From assembly GCF_004362245.1 (NCBI RefSeq), contig NZ_SNWM01000004.1, positions 434,001 through 498,000 on the forward strand: a stretch of 64,000 bases of DNA, in the 5' to 3' direction. Shown in pieces: positions 42,062 through 49,519 of this stretch. Each line of letters opens with the position of its first letter. The stretch's first letter is position 1. The notes beneath the pieces were generated by a model that saw only the letters and a program-made list of their open reading frames with translations, did no database searches and was not told where the DNA came from. A program made the translations under genes and the position numbers. This DNA comes from Pedobacter duraquae. GTDB lineage: Bacteria; Bacteroidota; Bacteroidia; Sphingobacteriales; Sphingobacteriaceae.

Positions 42062-42841
42062 ATGACAACACCTTTGGTTTTATATTCTGTTTCGAGTCGG
42101 GTGGCCACGATAACAATAAACCGTCCAGACAAAAGAAATGCACTCAACCCTGAACTAATAGCGAGTCTGACAACAGCATTTTTAGACGCTTCCGAAGATG
42201 ACGCTGTAAAAGTTATTATTCTGAAGGCTAACGGCGCTGTGTTCAGCGCCGGGGCCGACCTCGCCTATCTTCAACAGCTGCAGCAAAATACACATGAGGA
42301 AAATCTAAAAGACTCAGAAAACCTAAAAAAACTTTATACCACTATCTATTACCTGCCGAAAGTAGTGATCGCTCAGGTAGAGGGACATGCAATTGCCGGA
42401 GGCTGCGGTCTGGCCACAGTTTGCGACATCAGCTTTGCCGTTCCAGAAGCAAATTTCGGATATACTGAAGTTAAGCTGGGTTTTGTTCCAGCTATAGTAT
42501 CCTGCTTTTTGTTACGTAAAACCAGTGAGACTATTGCAAAGCGGATTTTACTAACCGGCGAATTATTCCCTGCGCAGCAAGCACTTGACTTCGGTCTGAT
42601 TACATTTTTGGCAGAACAATCAGAAATAGAACGGCGGGTACAAGATTTTGCTTTAACTTTATGCAACGAAACATCAGCCAACTCATTGATGGTTACCAAG
42701 CAACTGATTGGACAAACGACCAATCCATTGCTAGAGAAAAACCTGGAGTTTGCAGTTCAAATCAATGCCAGAGTACGCGAAAGCAGTGATTTTAAAAAAG
42801 GCATCGCCTCTTTCGTAGAAAAAGAAAAAATTAAATGGTAA
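42062..42841 (+). CDS. Enoyl-CoA hydratase/isomerase family protein
   Basis: The 259-aa crotonase-fold enzyme has RVATITINRPDKRNALN, the oxyanion-hole pieces FSAGADLAYLQQ and HAIAGGCGLATVCDI, and FGYTEVKLGFVPAIVS, where the Glu matches the first catalytic Glu of hydratases. At the position of the second catalytic Glu the sequence reads ETIAKRILLTGE, so the classical pair may be incomplete. Members with this pattern include methylglutaconyl-CoA hydratases and isomerases, which fits leucine or fatty acid breakdown. It lies 77 bases after comEC and 12 before a secreted protein. Confidence 0.87.
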   Translation: MTTPLVLYSVSSRVATITINRPDKRNALNPELIASLTTAFLDASEDDAVKVIILKANGAVFSAGADLAYLQQLQQNTHEENLKDSENLKKLYTTIYYLPKVVIAQVEGHAIAGGCGLATVCDISFAVPEANFGYTEVKLGFVPAIVSCFLLRKTSETIAKRILLTGELFPAQQALDFGLITFLAEQSEIERRVQDFALTLCNETSANSLMVTKQLIGQTTNPLLEKNLEFAVQINARVRESSDFKKGIASFVEKEKIKW

Positions 42842-42853
42842 ACATACATAATC

Positions 42854-43531
42854 ATGCTTAAATCAATCAAAACCAGCGTTATAGCGCTCATCTTAGTCAC
42901 CACAGCAATTTACGCTAAGGGTCAGAAGGTAGTTAGTTCAGGAACGATCACCTATGGCATTACTTACGGATTCACTGCAGAGCAGAAAGCTCAAATCGAT
43001 GAATCCATGCTTCCTAAAGAAAGTAAAGTGGATTTTGCAGGAAACCTGTCCAGACTAAAATTACAGTTAGGCCCGGCGATGGTTACAGTAATAGACGATG
43101 CCGTAGCACACGCCGGACTTCTCCTGATCGACATTCCTATCGCTCAAAAACAATATGCTGCAAAAAGGACTACCGAGTTTTTAGCTAAAGAAAAAGGAGA
43201 TACCAAATACAGCAACTTCAAAGCTACTGGTGTAAAAAAAATGATTGCAGGATATAATGCCGAGCAGTACACTTACACGGATCAGAATGGTGCTGCTTAT
43301 GAACTTTGGACAAGCAAAGACGTACAGTTGTCGCCAGGTGCACGCATGTCGGGATTTGAAGAGGTTCCAGGAACGTTACTGCAGTTCACGGCGGTACAGA
43401 ATGGTGCGCCAAGCACATTAACAGTAAAAAGTATCAAAGAGGCAAAAGTAGGTCCCTTCTCTATCGTTATTCCTTCAGGATACGAAGAAAAAACGATGGA
43501 CGAAATTAATGCCATGCGTGGCGGACAATAA
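42854..43531 (+). CDS. Secreted DUF4412-like protein
   Basis: The 225-aa precursor has a signal peptide (MLKSIKTSVIALILVTTAIYAKGQ). The mature protein looks like a beta-rich lipoprotein-carrier type: VVSSGTITYGITYGF opens it, YNAEQYTYTDQNGAAYELWTS is mid-chain and TVKSIKEAKVGPFSIVIPSGYEEKT closes it. The pattern GTITYxI...AGYNAEQYT...ELW resembles DUF4412/GLPGLI-type Bacteroidetes proteins of unknown function. It lies between an enoyl-CoA hydratase and a dipeptidyl peptidase with gaps of 12 and 15 bases. Confidence 0.7.
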   Translation: MLKSIKTSVIALILVTTAIYAKGQKVVSSGTITYGITYGFTAEQKAQIDESMLPKESKVDFAGNLSRLKLQLGPAMVTVIDDAVAHAGLLLIDIPIAQKQYAAKRTTEFLAKEKGDTKYSNFKATGVKKMIAGYNAEQYTYTDQNGAAYELWTSKDVQLSPGARMSGFEEVPGTLLQFTAVQNGAPSTLTVKSIKEAKVGPFSIVIPSGYEEKTMDEINAMRGGQ

Positions 43532-43546
43532 TCAGGACAATAGTAT

Positions 43547-45718
43547 ATGAATAGATTTAGTACAAAAACTGTTTTAATGCAGTTTATTCTGCTGCTCTCT
43601 GCAGCTGTTACCTTTGGACAAGGTAAAACCGGACCAGACTGGACTACGGATGGCAATGGCTATTACGATGTGCAGGATGGTTCCATTGTGTTGGTTACCC
43701 TCCCAAAAATGGAACGTAAAGTAGTGCTTTCTGGCGCTATATTGAAACAGGCTGGCGTAAGCGGCGGGATAGGCAGAAGCTTCAGCTTTTCTGCTGATGG
43801 CACAAAGGCGCTCATCTTTACCAATTCAAAACGTGTGTGGCGTTATAACACTCGTGGCGATTATTATGTTGTTGACCTGAAAACCAATAGTGTGCAGCAG
43901 GTTGGTAAGGACAAACCTGCATCTTCCTTGATGTTTGCTAAATTCTCCCCGGATGGAAATAAAGTTGCGTATGTAAGCAAGCACAACATCTATGTGGAAG
44001 ACCTTGCCGCAAAAACAAGCAAAGCGTTGACAACAGATGGAACGGAAACACTGATCAATGGTACGTTCGACTGGGCCTACGAGGAAGAATTCAACTGCCG
44101 TGATGGATTTAGCTGGAGTCCCGATGGTGCTTCCATTGCTTATTGGCAACTTGATGCGTCGAAAATCAAAAAGTTCTTGATGATTAACAACACGGATTCA
44201 ATTTATCCTTTTACAGTACCTCTGGAGTATCCTGTTGTTGGTGAAGATCCATCAGCATGCAAGGTTGGCGTGGTAAACGTGAATACAGCGGCGACGGTAT
44301 GGTTAAAGATTCCTGGCGATCAGAAGCAAAATTATATCCCGAGGATGGAATGGATTCCGGCAAGTAATGAGGTTATTTTACAACAGCTGAACAGGGAACA
44401 GAACATCTCAAAATTATTTGTAGCCAATGCGCAGACTGGTACGGCAAACAATATCTATACTGATAGCGATAAAGCCTGGATAGAGGAAGGTGCAGGATGG
44501 ACCTGGCTAAATGGAAATAAAGAATTTATCTGGGCAAGTGAGAAGGATGGCTGGCACCATTATTATCGTGTTAGTCGCGATGGAAAAAAACAAACCTTAA
44601 TTACAAAGGGTGATTATGATGCCATTGAAACTACGCTGATAGATGAAAAAGCAAATAAAATTTACTTTATGGCCTCGCCAACAAATGCAACCCAACGGTA
44701 TTTGTATCAGACAAGTCTGGATGGAAAAGGTAAGCTGGATCGCGTAACGCCATCAATACTTCCCGGCACACACACATATAGCATATCTCCAAACGGCATT
44801 TATGCCCGCCATACATATACGAGTGTTACCATTCCGAGGATCACCGAATGGATGAACCTGAGCACTGGAAACCCTTTGACAATGGATGGCAGCTTAAGCA
44901 ATCAGCTTGCTAAAGTTAAACCGGTAAAAAATCCTACGGAATTTTTTAAGGTGAAAACCGAAGATGGCATTGAGCTGGACGGATGGATGAAAAAACCTGA
45001 AAATTTTGATCCTACTAAAAAATACCCCGTGCTGTTCTATGTTTATGGAGAACCGGGAAGCGCCACAGTTAGGGATACTTATGGTGTAGAACGGAATGGC
45101 AACTATAACGGTGATCTTGCGCAAGATGGTTACATCTATATTTCTGTAGAAAATCGCGGCACCCCGGTTCCTAAGGGTCGGGAATGGCGTAAAAGTATCT
45201 ATAAAAACATCGGTATCTTAAATATCCGTGATCAGGCGATGGCTGCTAAGAAAATATTGGAATGGAGCTTTGTCGACAAAGACAGGGTTGCTGTATATGG
45301 TTGGAGTGGCGGTGGTTCTTCTACGCTGAATCTGATGTTCCAATATCCCGATATCTATAAAACAGGGATTGCTGTAGCAGCTGTCGGCAATCAGCTTACC
45401 TACGATAACATTTATCAGGAACGCTACATGGGCTCTCCGCTAAAAAGCACTGAAGCTTATGTAAAAGGCTCTCCGGTTAGCCATGTTAAAGGATTAAAAG
45501 GAGATCTGTTGTATATCCATGGTACTGGTGATGACAACGTTCACTACCAGAATGCAGAAATGCTAATCAACGAACTTATTAAGAATGGTAAGGTTTTTCA
45601 ATTGATGTCATACCCTAACCGGACACATGGTATTAGCGAAGGCGAAGGTACCTCCAAACACTTGAGCTTAATCTTCACCAAGTTCCTTAGGGAACATTGC
45701 CCTCCGGGAGGCAAATAA
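43547..45718 (+). CDS. Dipeptidyl peptidase IV (S9 family)
   Basis: The 723-aa exported protease removes X-Pro or X-Ala dipeptides from peptide N-termini. A signal peptide (LMQFILLLSAAVTFGQ) precedes an eight-bladed propeller to about residue 480 and an alpha/beta hydrolase domain. The DPP IV Glu pair is present in DWAYEEEF (Glu179-Glu180), which fixes the free N-terminus of the substrate. The catalytic triad is Ser587 in YGWSGGGSS, Asp662 in GTGDDNVH and His694 in NRTHGI. It would release dipeptides in the periplasm for uptake. It is the last gene of the 42062-45718 run and is followed by a strong terminator. Confidence 0.93.
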   Translation: MNRFSTKTVLMQFILLLSAAVTFGQGKTGPDWTTDGNGYYDVQDGSIVLVTLPKMERKVVLSGAILKQAGVSGGIGRSFSFSADGTKALIFTNSKRVWRYNTRGDYYVVDLKTNSVQQVGKDKPASSLMFAKFSPDGNKVAYVSKHNIYVEDLAAKTSKALTTDGTETLINGTFDWAYEEEFNCRDGFSWSPDGASIAYWQLDASKIKKFLMINNTDSIYPFTVPLEYPVVGEDPSACKVGVVNVNTAATVWLKIPGDQKQNYIPRMEWIPASNEVILQQLNREQNISKLFVANAQTGTANNIYTDSDKAWIEEGAGWTWLNGNKEFIWASEKDGWHHYYRVSRDGKKQTLITKGDYDAIETTLIDEKANKIYFMASPTNATQRYLYQTSLDGKGKLDRVTPSILPGTHTYSISPNGIYARHTYTSVTIPRITEWMNLSTGNPLTMDGSLSNQLAKVKPVKNPTEFFKVKTEDGIELDGWMKKPENFDPTKKYPVLFYVYGEPGSATVRDTYGVERNGNYNGDLAQDGYIYISVENRGTPVPKGREWRKSIYKNIGILNIRDQAMAAKKILEWSFVDKDRVAVYGWSGGGSSTLNLMFQYPDIYKTGIAVAAVGNQLTYDNIYQERYMGSPLKSTEAYVKGSPVSHVKGLKGDLLYIHGTGDDNVHYQNAEMLINELIKNGKVFQLMSYPNRTHGISEGEGTSKHLSLIFTKFLREHCPPGGK

Positions 45719-45720
45719 AA

Positions 45721-45754
45721 AAAAATGACCTTGCAATGCAAGGTCATTTTTTTT
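45721..45754. terminator. Bidirectional terminator between the DPP IV and 45753 genes
   Basis: AAAATGACCTTGC / GCAAGGTCATTTT stem with T-runs in both directions. It ends at the stop of the minus-strand gene. Confidence 0.9.
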
Positions 45755-46052
45755 AGGTCAGCGCCTGATAAATCTCTGCAAAAAGGAGTCCACTGCCCCC
45801 ACCAAAATGATCCACGATCTTCAGATCCGGGAAGTTCGCTGAAGCAAAATCCCGTAAACCTGTTTCTTCATCTTCTGCAAGTCCGGCACCCAATAACAGC
45901 AAGCTATATGTTCCCGACTGCAAGAAATCAATAGTTTCTGCATAACTAGCAGCACCGGTGGCATTCCATTGCTCATTGGCATTGATCAGCCTCAAAATAA
46001 CGGCAAGGATCTCTGGATTACAGCCTACAACGAGGATTTCTACTTTTTCCAT
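45753..46052 (-). CDS. Receiver-like protein without phospho-acceptor, pirin partner
   Basis: The 99-aa cytosolic protein starts at the ATG at 46052 (MEKVEILVVG). It has alternating strands and helices like a CheY fold: EKVEILVVGCNPEILAVILRL, then TYSLLLLGAGLAEDEETGLRDF and FPDLKIVDHFGGGSGLLF. In the place of the phospho-acceptor Asp it has Gly (LLLLGAG), so it cannot be phosphorylated in the usual way. I do not know a named family. It is 2 bases downstream of the pirin gene on one transcript. Confidence 0.7.
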   Translation of the reverse strand: MEKVEILVVGCNPEILAVILRLINANEQWNATGAASYAETIDFLQSGTYSLLLLGAGLAEDEETGLRDFASANFPDLKIVDHFGGGSGLLFAEIYQALT

Positions 46053-46054
46053 AA

Positions 46055-46771
46055 TTAAATTGACATTGGAACTTCCATGAGTAATATTTGTGTGCCCGGG
46101 GCAGTTTTGATGTTGAATGACTCCGTATCCCAAACACCTACAGCATCTCTTTCCTGTAAATCCTGACCTGCAGCGGTAGCTGTGCCTTTTAGAACGAAAA
46201 CATATACGCCGTTCCCCTTTCCTTTAAGCTGGTAGCTGAATTCCTTTTCCTGATCAAATTTACCCAGGTTAAACCAGGCATCCTGATGAATCCATACACC
46301 TGCATCATTTTCATCAGGAGAGAGGATCTGAACAAGTTCATTGGTATGCGCATCAAGGTCAAATGCCTGCTGATCATATCTGGGCGTTACGTTCCGTTTG
46401 TTCGGAAACAACCAGATTTGTAAAAGTTTAACTCTTTGGTCCGGATTGGCATTAAACTCTTTATGGTAGATTCCTGTACCTGCACTCATTACCTGGATTT
46501 CTCCTGCCTGAACGACAGCCTCATTGCCCATGCTGTCTTCGTGTTTTAAAGCACCCTCAAAAGGAATGGTGATGATCTCCATGTTATCATGTGGATGTTC
46601 GCCAAATCCTCTGCCTCCAGCGATATCATCGTCATTCAATACCCTGAGTGCACCAAAGTTCATCCTTTCGGGATTATAATATTTTGCAAAACTGAACGTA
46701 TGAAAGGTTTCCAGCCAGCCGTGACTTGCTGCGCCACGTGTACCAGCGCTATGAAAAACTGTTTGTGCCAT
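46055..46771 (-). CDS. Pirin family protein
   Basis: The 238-aa bicupin has the metal-site motif in GEHPHDNMEIITIPFEGALKHEDSMG, giving the His-His-His-Glu set of the N-terminal cupin, and GFGEHPHDNMEI is typical of YhhW-type pirins. The N-terminus GAASHGWLETFHTFSF fits too. YhhW has quercetinase activity in vitro; the natural substrate is unknown. A -7 box at 46791-46798 precedes the ATG by 19 bases. A small receiver-like gene follows. Confidence 0.9.
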   Translation of the reverse strand: MAQTVFHSAGTRGAASHGWLETFHTFSFAKYYNPERMNFGALRVLNDDDIAGGRGFGEHPHDNMEIITIPFEGALKHEDSMGNEAVVQAGEIQVMSAGTGIYHKEFNANPDQRVKLLQIWLFPNKRNVTPRYDQQAFDLDAHTNELVQILSPDENDAGVWIHQDAWFNLGKFDQEKEFSYQLKGKGNGVYVFVLKGTATAAGQDLQERDAVGVWDTESFNIKTAPGTQILLMEVPMSI

Positions 46772-46790
46772 CTTTTTATAATTTATATAG

Positions 46791-46798
46791 CAAAGGTA
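46791..46798 (-). promoter_or_regulatory. -7 promoter box of the pirin operon
   Basis: TACCTTTG on the minus strand, followed by GC, 19 bases before the pirin ATG. Confidence 0.65.
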
Positions 46799-46897
46799 GC
46801 TGACGGCAAAATGCTGCGCATTATCATAAGATAAGAAATGCTTAGGCTACTGGATCGTGGAACCAAAACATTAACCTGCAACGCTTGTTTGCATACT

Positions 46898-47914
46898 ATG
46901 GGATTGATAAAATTTACGAACAAGGGTATATACTGTAAACAGGGAGATTTTTACATCGATCCCTGGAGGCCTGTAGATCTTGCTGTGACCACACATGGCC
47001 ATGCCGACCATGTTAAATGGGGCAATAAGGCGTACCTCTGTCATGATCTGACTAAGTCTATCTTGCAACAGCGACTTGGAGCAGATCTCAAAATTGAAAC
47101 ACTCCCCTATAATAAAGAAATAACTATCAACGGCGTCAAGATTAGCCTTTTCCCTGCTGGCCATGTAATCGGTTCGGCACAGATCAGACTCGAATACAAG
47201 GGTGAGATTTGTGTGGTTTCTGGCGACTATAAGGTGGAATATGATGGCATCAGCACAGCCTTTGAGCCTGTAAAATGCCATAGTTTCGTTTCTGAAAGCA
47301 CTTTTGGACTTCCGATCTACAAATGGCAGCCACAGCAGCAAATTTTTGACCAGATTGGCGACTGGGTAACAAACAATCAGGATAAAGGCAAAACAAGCGT
47401 GCTGGTGGCCTATAGCCTGGGTAAAGCACAGCGCCTGATAAAAAACCTGACTGGCCACTCCCCGATCTATGTGCACAACTCTATAGAAAACCTTAACGAA
47501 GGATTCCGCAGGTCAGGCGTAGATCTTCCCGAGACTATTCGCATCAATGCTGATATTAAAAAGGAAACGCTGCAGCAAGGGATTGTTATCGTTCCACCAG
47601 CATTGGCAGAAGGAAGGTGGATCAAAAATCTGCAGAGCGCAGCTACGGGTGTATGCTCGGGATGGATGCAGGTACGCGCAAGTAGAAGATGGCGAAGTGC
47701 TGATGCAGGGTTTGCACTGAGTGATCATGCGGACTGGCCGGGGCTGCTTTCGGCTATCCATGCTACCGGTGCTGAAAAGGTATTTGTAACCCATGGATTT
47801 ACTGCGACCTTTTCGAAATATCTGAATGAGATAGGCATTGCTTCTGAAGAGGTAAAAACGCAATACGGCAACGAAGAGGAAGAGGAGCAGGAAATATTGG
47901 TTAAAGAAGCATAA
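46898..47914 (+). CDS. Ligase-associated MBL-fold DNA exonuclease
   Basis: The 338-aa protein of the metallo-beta-lactamase/beta-CASP group has the metal motif HGHADH (residues 33-38), LFPAGHVIGSAQIRLE, SGDYKVEYDG with a metal Asp, and ALSDHADWPGL near the C-terminus. I start at the ATG at 46898 (MGLIKFTNKGIY), because the 20 upstream codons do not match the fold. It belongs to the family always found beside an ATP-dependent ligase and an Lhr-Core-type helicase. Its product is predicted to process DNA ends in repair. The ligase gene follows after 1 base. Confidence 0.92.
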   Translation: MGLIKFTNKGIYCKQGDFYIDPWRPVDLAVTTHGHADHVKWGNKAYLCHDLTKSILQQRLGADLKIETLPYNKEITINGVKISLFPAGHVIGSAQIRLEYKGEICVVSGDYKVEYDGISTAFEPVKCHSFVSESTFGLPIYKWQPQQQIFDQIGDWVTNNQDKGKTSVLVAYSLGKAQRLIKNLTGHSPIYVHNSIENLNEGFRRSGVDLPETIRINADIKKETLQQGIVIVPPALAEGRWIKNLQSAATGVCSGWMQVRASRRWRSADAGFALSDHADWPGLLSAIHATGAEKVFVTHGFTATFSKYLNEIGIASEEVKTQYGNEEEEEQEILVKEA

Positions 47915-47915
47915 C

Positions 47916-49511
47916 GTGAAGAGGTTTACAGAATTAATACAGCAGCTCGAAATGAGCAATAAGACTAACGATAAGATTGCTGCCCTGGTAGACTATTTTA
48001 CAAATGCCGCAGCAGAAGATATGCCTTATGTGATAGCGATGTTTACTGGTAAGCGGCCAAAGCGCCCGGTAAGTACTGCCCTGATTAAAGAATGGGCAAT
48101 TGAGCTGAGCGGTGTGCCCGCATGGCTTTTTGGCGAGAGTTACCATAGTGTAGGCGACCTCAGTGAGACTATTGCTTTGGTCCTGCCTCCGCCAATCCGC
48201 GTAACCGACCGAAAACTACACGAATGGATCAAAGACCTTGCAGCGCTGAATGGGAAAGATGATGCAGCAAAAAAGGAATTTATTTTATGGGCATGGGATA
48301 GCCTGGATACCCAGCAGCGTTTTATCTTTAATAAACTGATTTCAGGAAACTTCAGAATTGGTGTTTCTCATAAGATGCTGGTTAATGCCCTCGCTAAACA
48401 AAGTGGCACAGAAAGCAACAAAATCATGCACAGCATCATGGGTAAATGGAAGCCCGAGGAAATTACCTTTGATGAGCTTATTGCCGGTGCGCATGTAAAT
48501 ACCGATAACTCCTGGCCCTACCCCTTCTGCCTGGCCTACGCCCTTGAAGTAGAACCGGTATCCCTGGGTGCCGAAGAGAGCTGGCAGGCTGAATGGAAAT
48601 GGGATGGCATTCGTGGGCAGATTGTGAAGCGCAATGGTGAGTTGTTTATCTGGTCGCGCGGAGAAGAGCTTGTAACGGATCAGTTCCCGGAACTTCACTT
48701 TCTGAAAGACGAGCTTGCCGATGGAACCGTGCTGGATGGCGAAATCCTTTCTGTAAAAGACGGGCAGGTGCAGGCATTCAGCATCCTCCAACAACGCTTA
48801 AACAGAAAAACAATTAATAAAAGTCAACTCCAGGATGCCCCGATCGGGTTTTACACGTACGACTTGCTGGAGCATGCCACTGAAGATATCCGTAATAAGC
48901 CATTGGCAGAGCGCAGGACCTTGCTGGAAGACCTGATGGAAAAATTAGTCACTAAAGATATTGCCATTCTATCTCCAGTGGTTAGTTTTGCGAATTGGGA
49001 TGAACTGGCAGAAATCCGTCAGGGTGCACGCGACAATAATAGTGAAGGCCTGATGCTGAAGAAACTCGATTCTTTATACCACAGTGGCAGAAAACGTGGT
49101 GACTGGTGGAAATGGAAAATTAATCCTTATACGGTAGATACCGTAATGATCTACGCGCAGAAAGGCAGTGGAAGAAGGGCGAATTTCTTCACCGATTATA
49201 CCTTTGCTGTACGCGATGGGGAGAAACTGATTACAGTTGCCAAAGCATATTCAGGATTAACAGATCTTGAAATTAAGGAAGTAGACCGTTTTGTAAAGAA
49301 AAATGCCGTGGAGAAATTCGGCCCTGTAAGAACAGTAAAACCAGAGCTGGTTTTTGAAATTGCTTTTGAAGGTATTGCTGAAAGTAAACGCCACAAAGCG
49401 GGACTTGCGCTACGCTTTCCCCGGATTGCCAGGTGGAGAAAGGATAAAAAAGCTGATGAAATCAATACCCTGGACGACCTGCGTCAGTTATTGCAATCTA
49501 CATTAGCCTAA
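47916..49511 (+). CDS. ATP-dependent DNA ligase of the repair cassette
   Basis: The 531-aa ligase has a DNA-binding N-domain (to about 200), a nucleotidyl-transfer domain with the adenylated lysine Lys228 in EWKWDGIRGQIV, DGEILSVKDG, GLMLKKLDSLYHSGRKRGDWWKWK (motifs IV and V) and an OB domain. The start is GTG at 47916: it lies 1 base past the preceding stop and gives MKRFTELIQQLEM, the expected N-terminus; the next ATG would cut it. This is the cassette-type ligase, separate from the NAD-dependent LigA used for replication. Confidence 0.93.
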   Translation: MKRFTELIQQLEMSNKTNDKIAALVDYFTNAAAEDMPYVIAMFTGKRPKRPVSTALIKEWAIELSGVPAWLFGESYHSVGDLSETIALVLPPPIRVTDRKLHEWIKDLAALNGKDDAAKKEFILWAWDSLDTQQRFIFNKLISGNFRIGVSHKMLVNALAKQSGTESNKIMHSIMGKWKPEEITFDELIAGAHVNTDNSWPYPFCLAYALEVEPVSLGAEESWQAEWKWDGIRGQIVKRNGELFIWSRGEELVTDQFPELHFLKDELADGTVLDGEILSVKDGQVQAFSILQQRLNRKTINKSQLQDAPIGFYTYDLLEHATEDIRNKPLAERRTLLEDLMEKLVTKDIAILSPVVSFANWDELAEIRQGARDNNSEGLMLKKLDSLYHSGRKRGDWWKWKINPYTVDTVMIYAQKGSGRRANFFTDYTFAVRDGEKLITVAKAYSGLTDLEIKEVDRFVKKNAVEKFGPVRTVKPELVFEIAFEGIAESKRHKAGLALRFPRIARWRKDKKADEINTLDDLRQLLQSTLA

Positions 49512-49519
49512 TCACAGAT

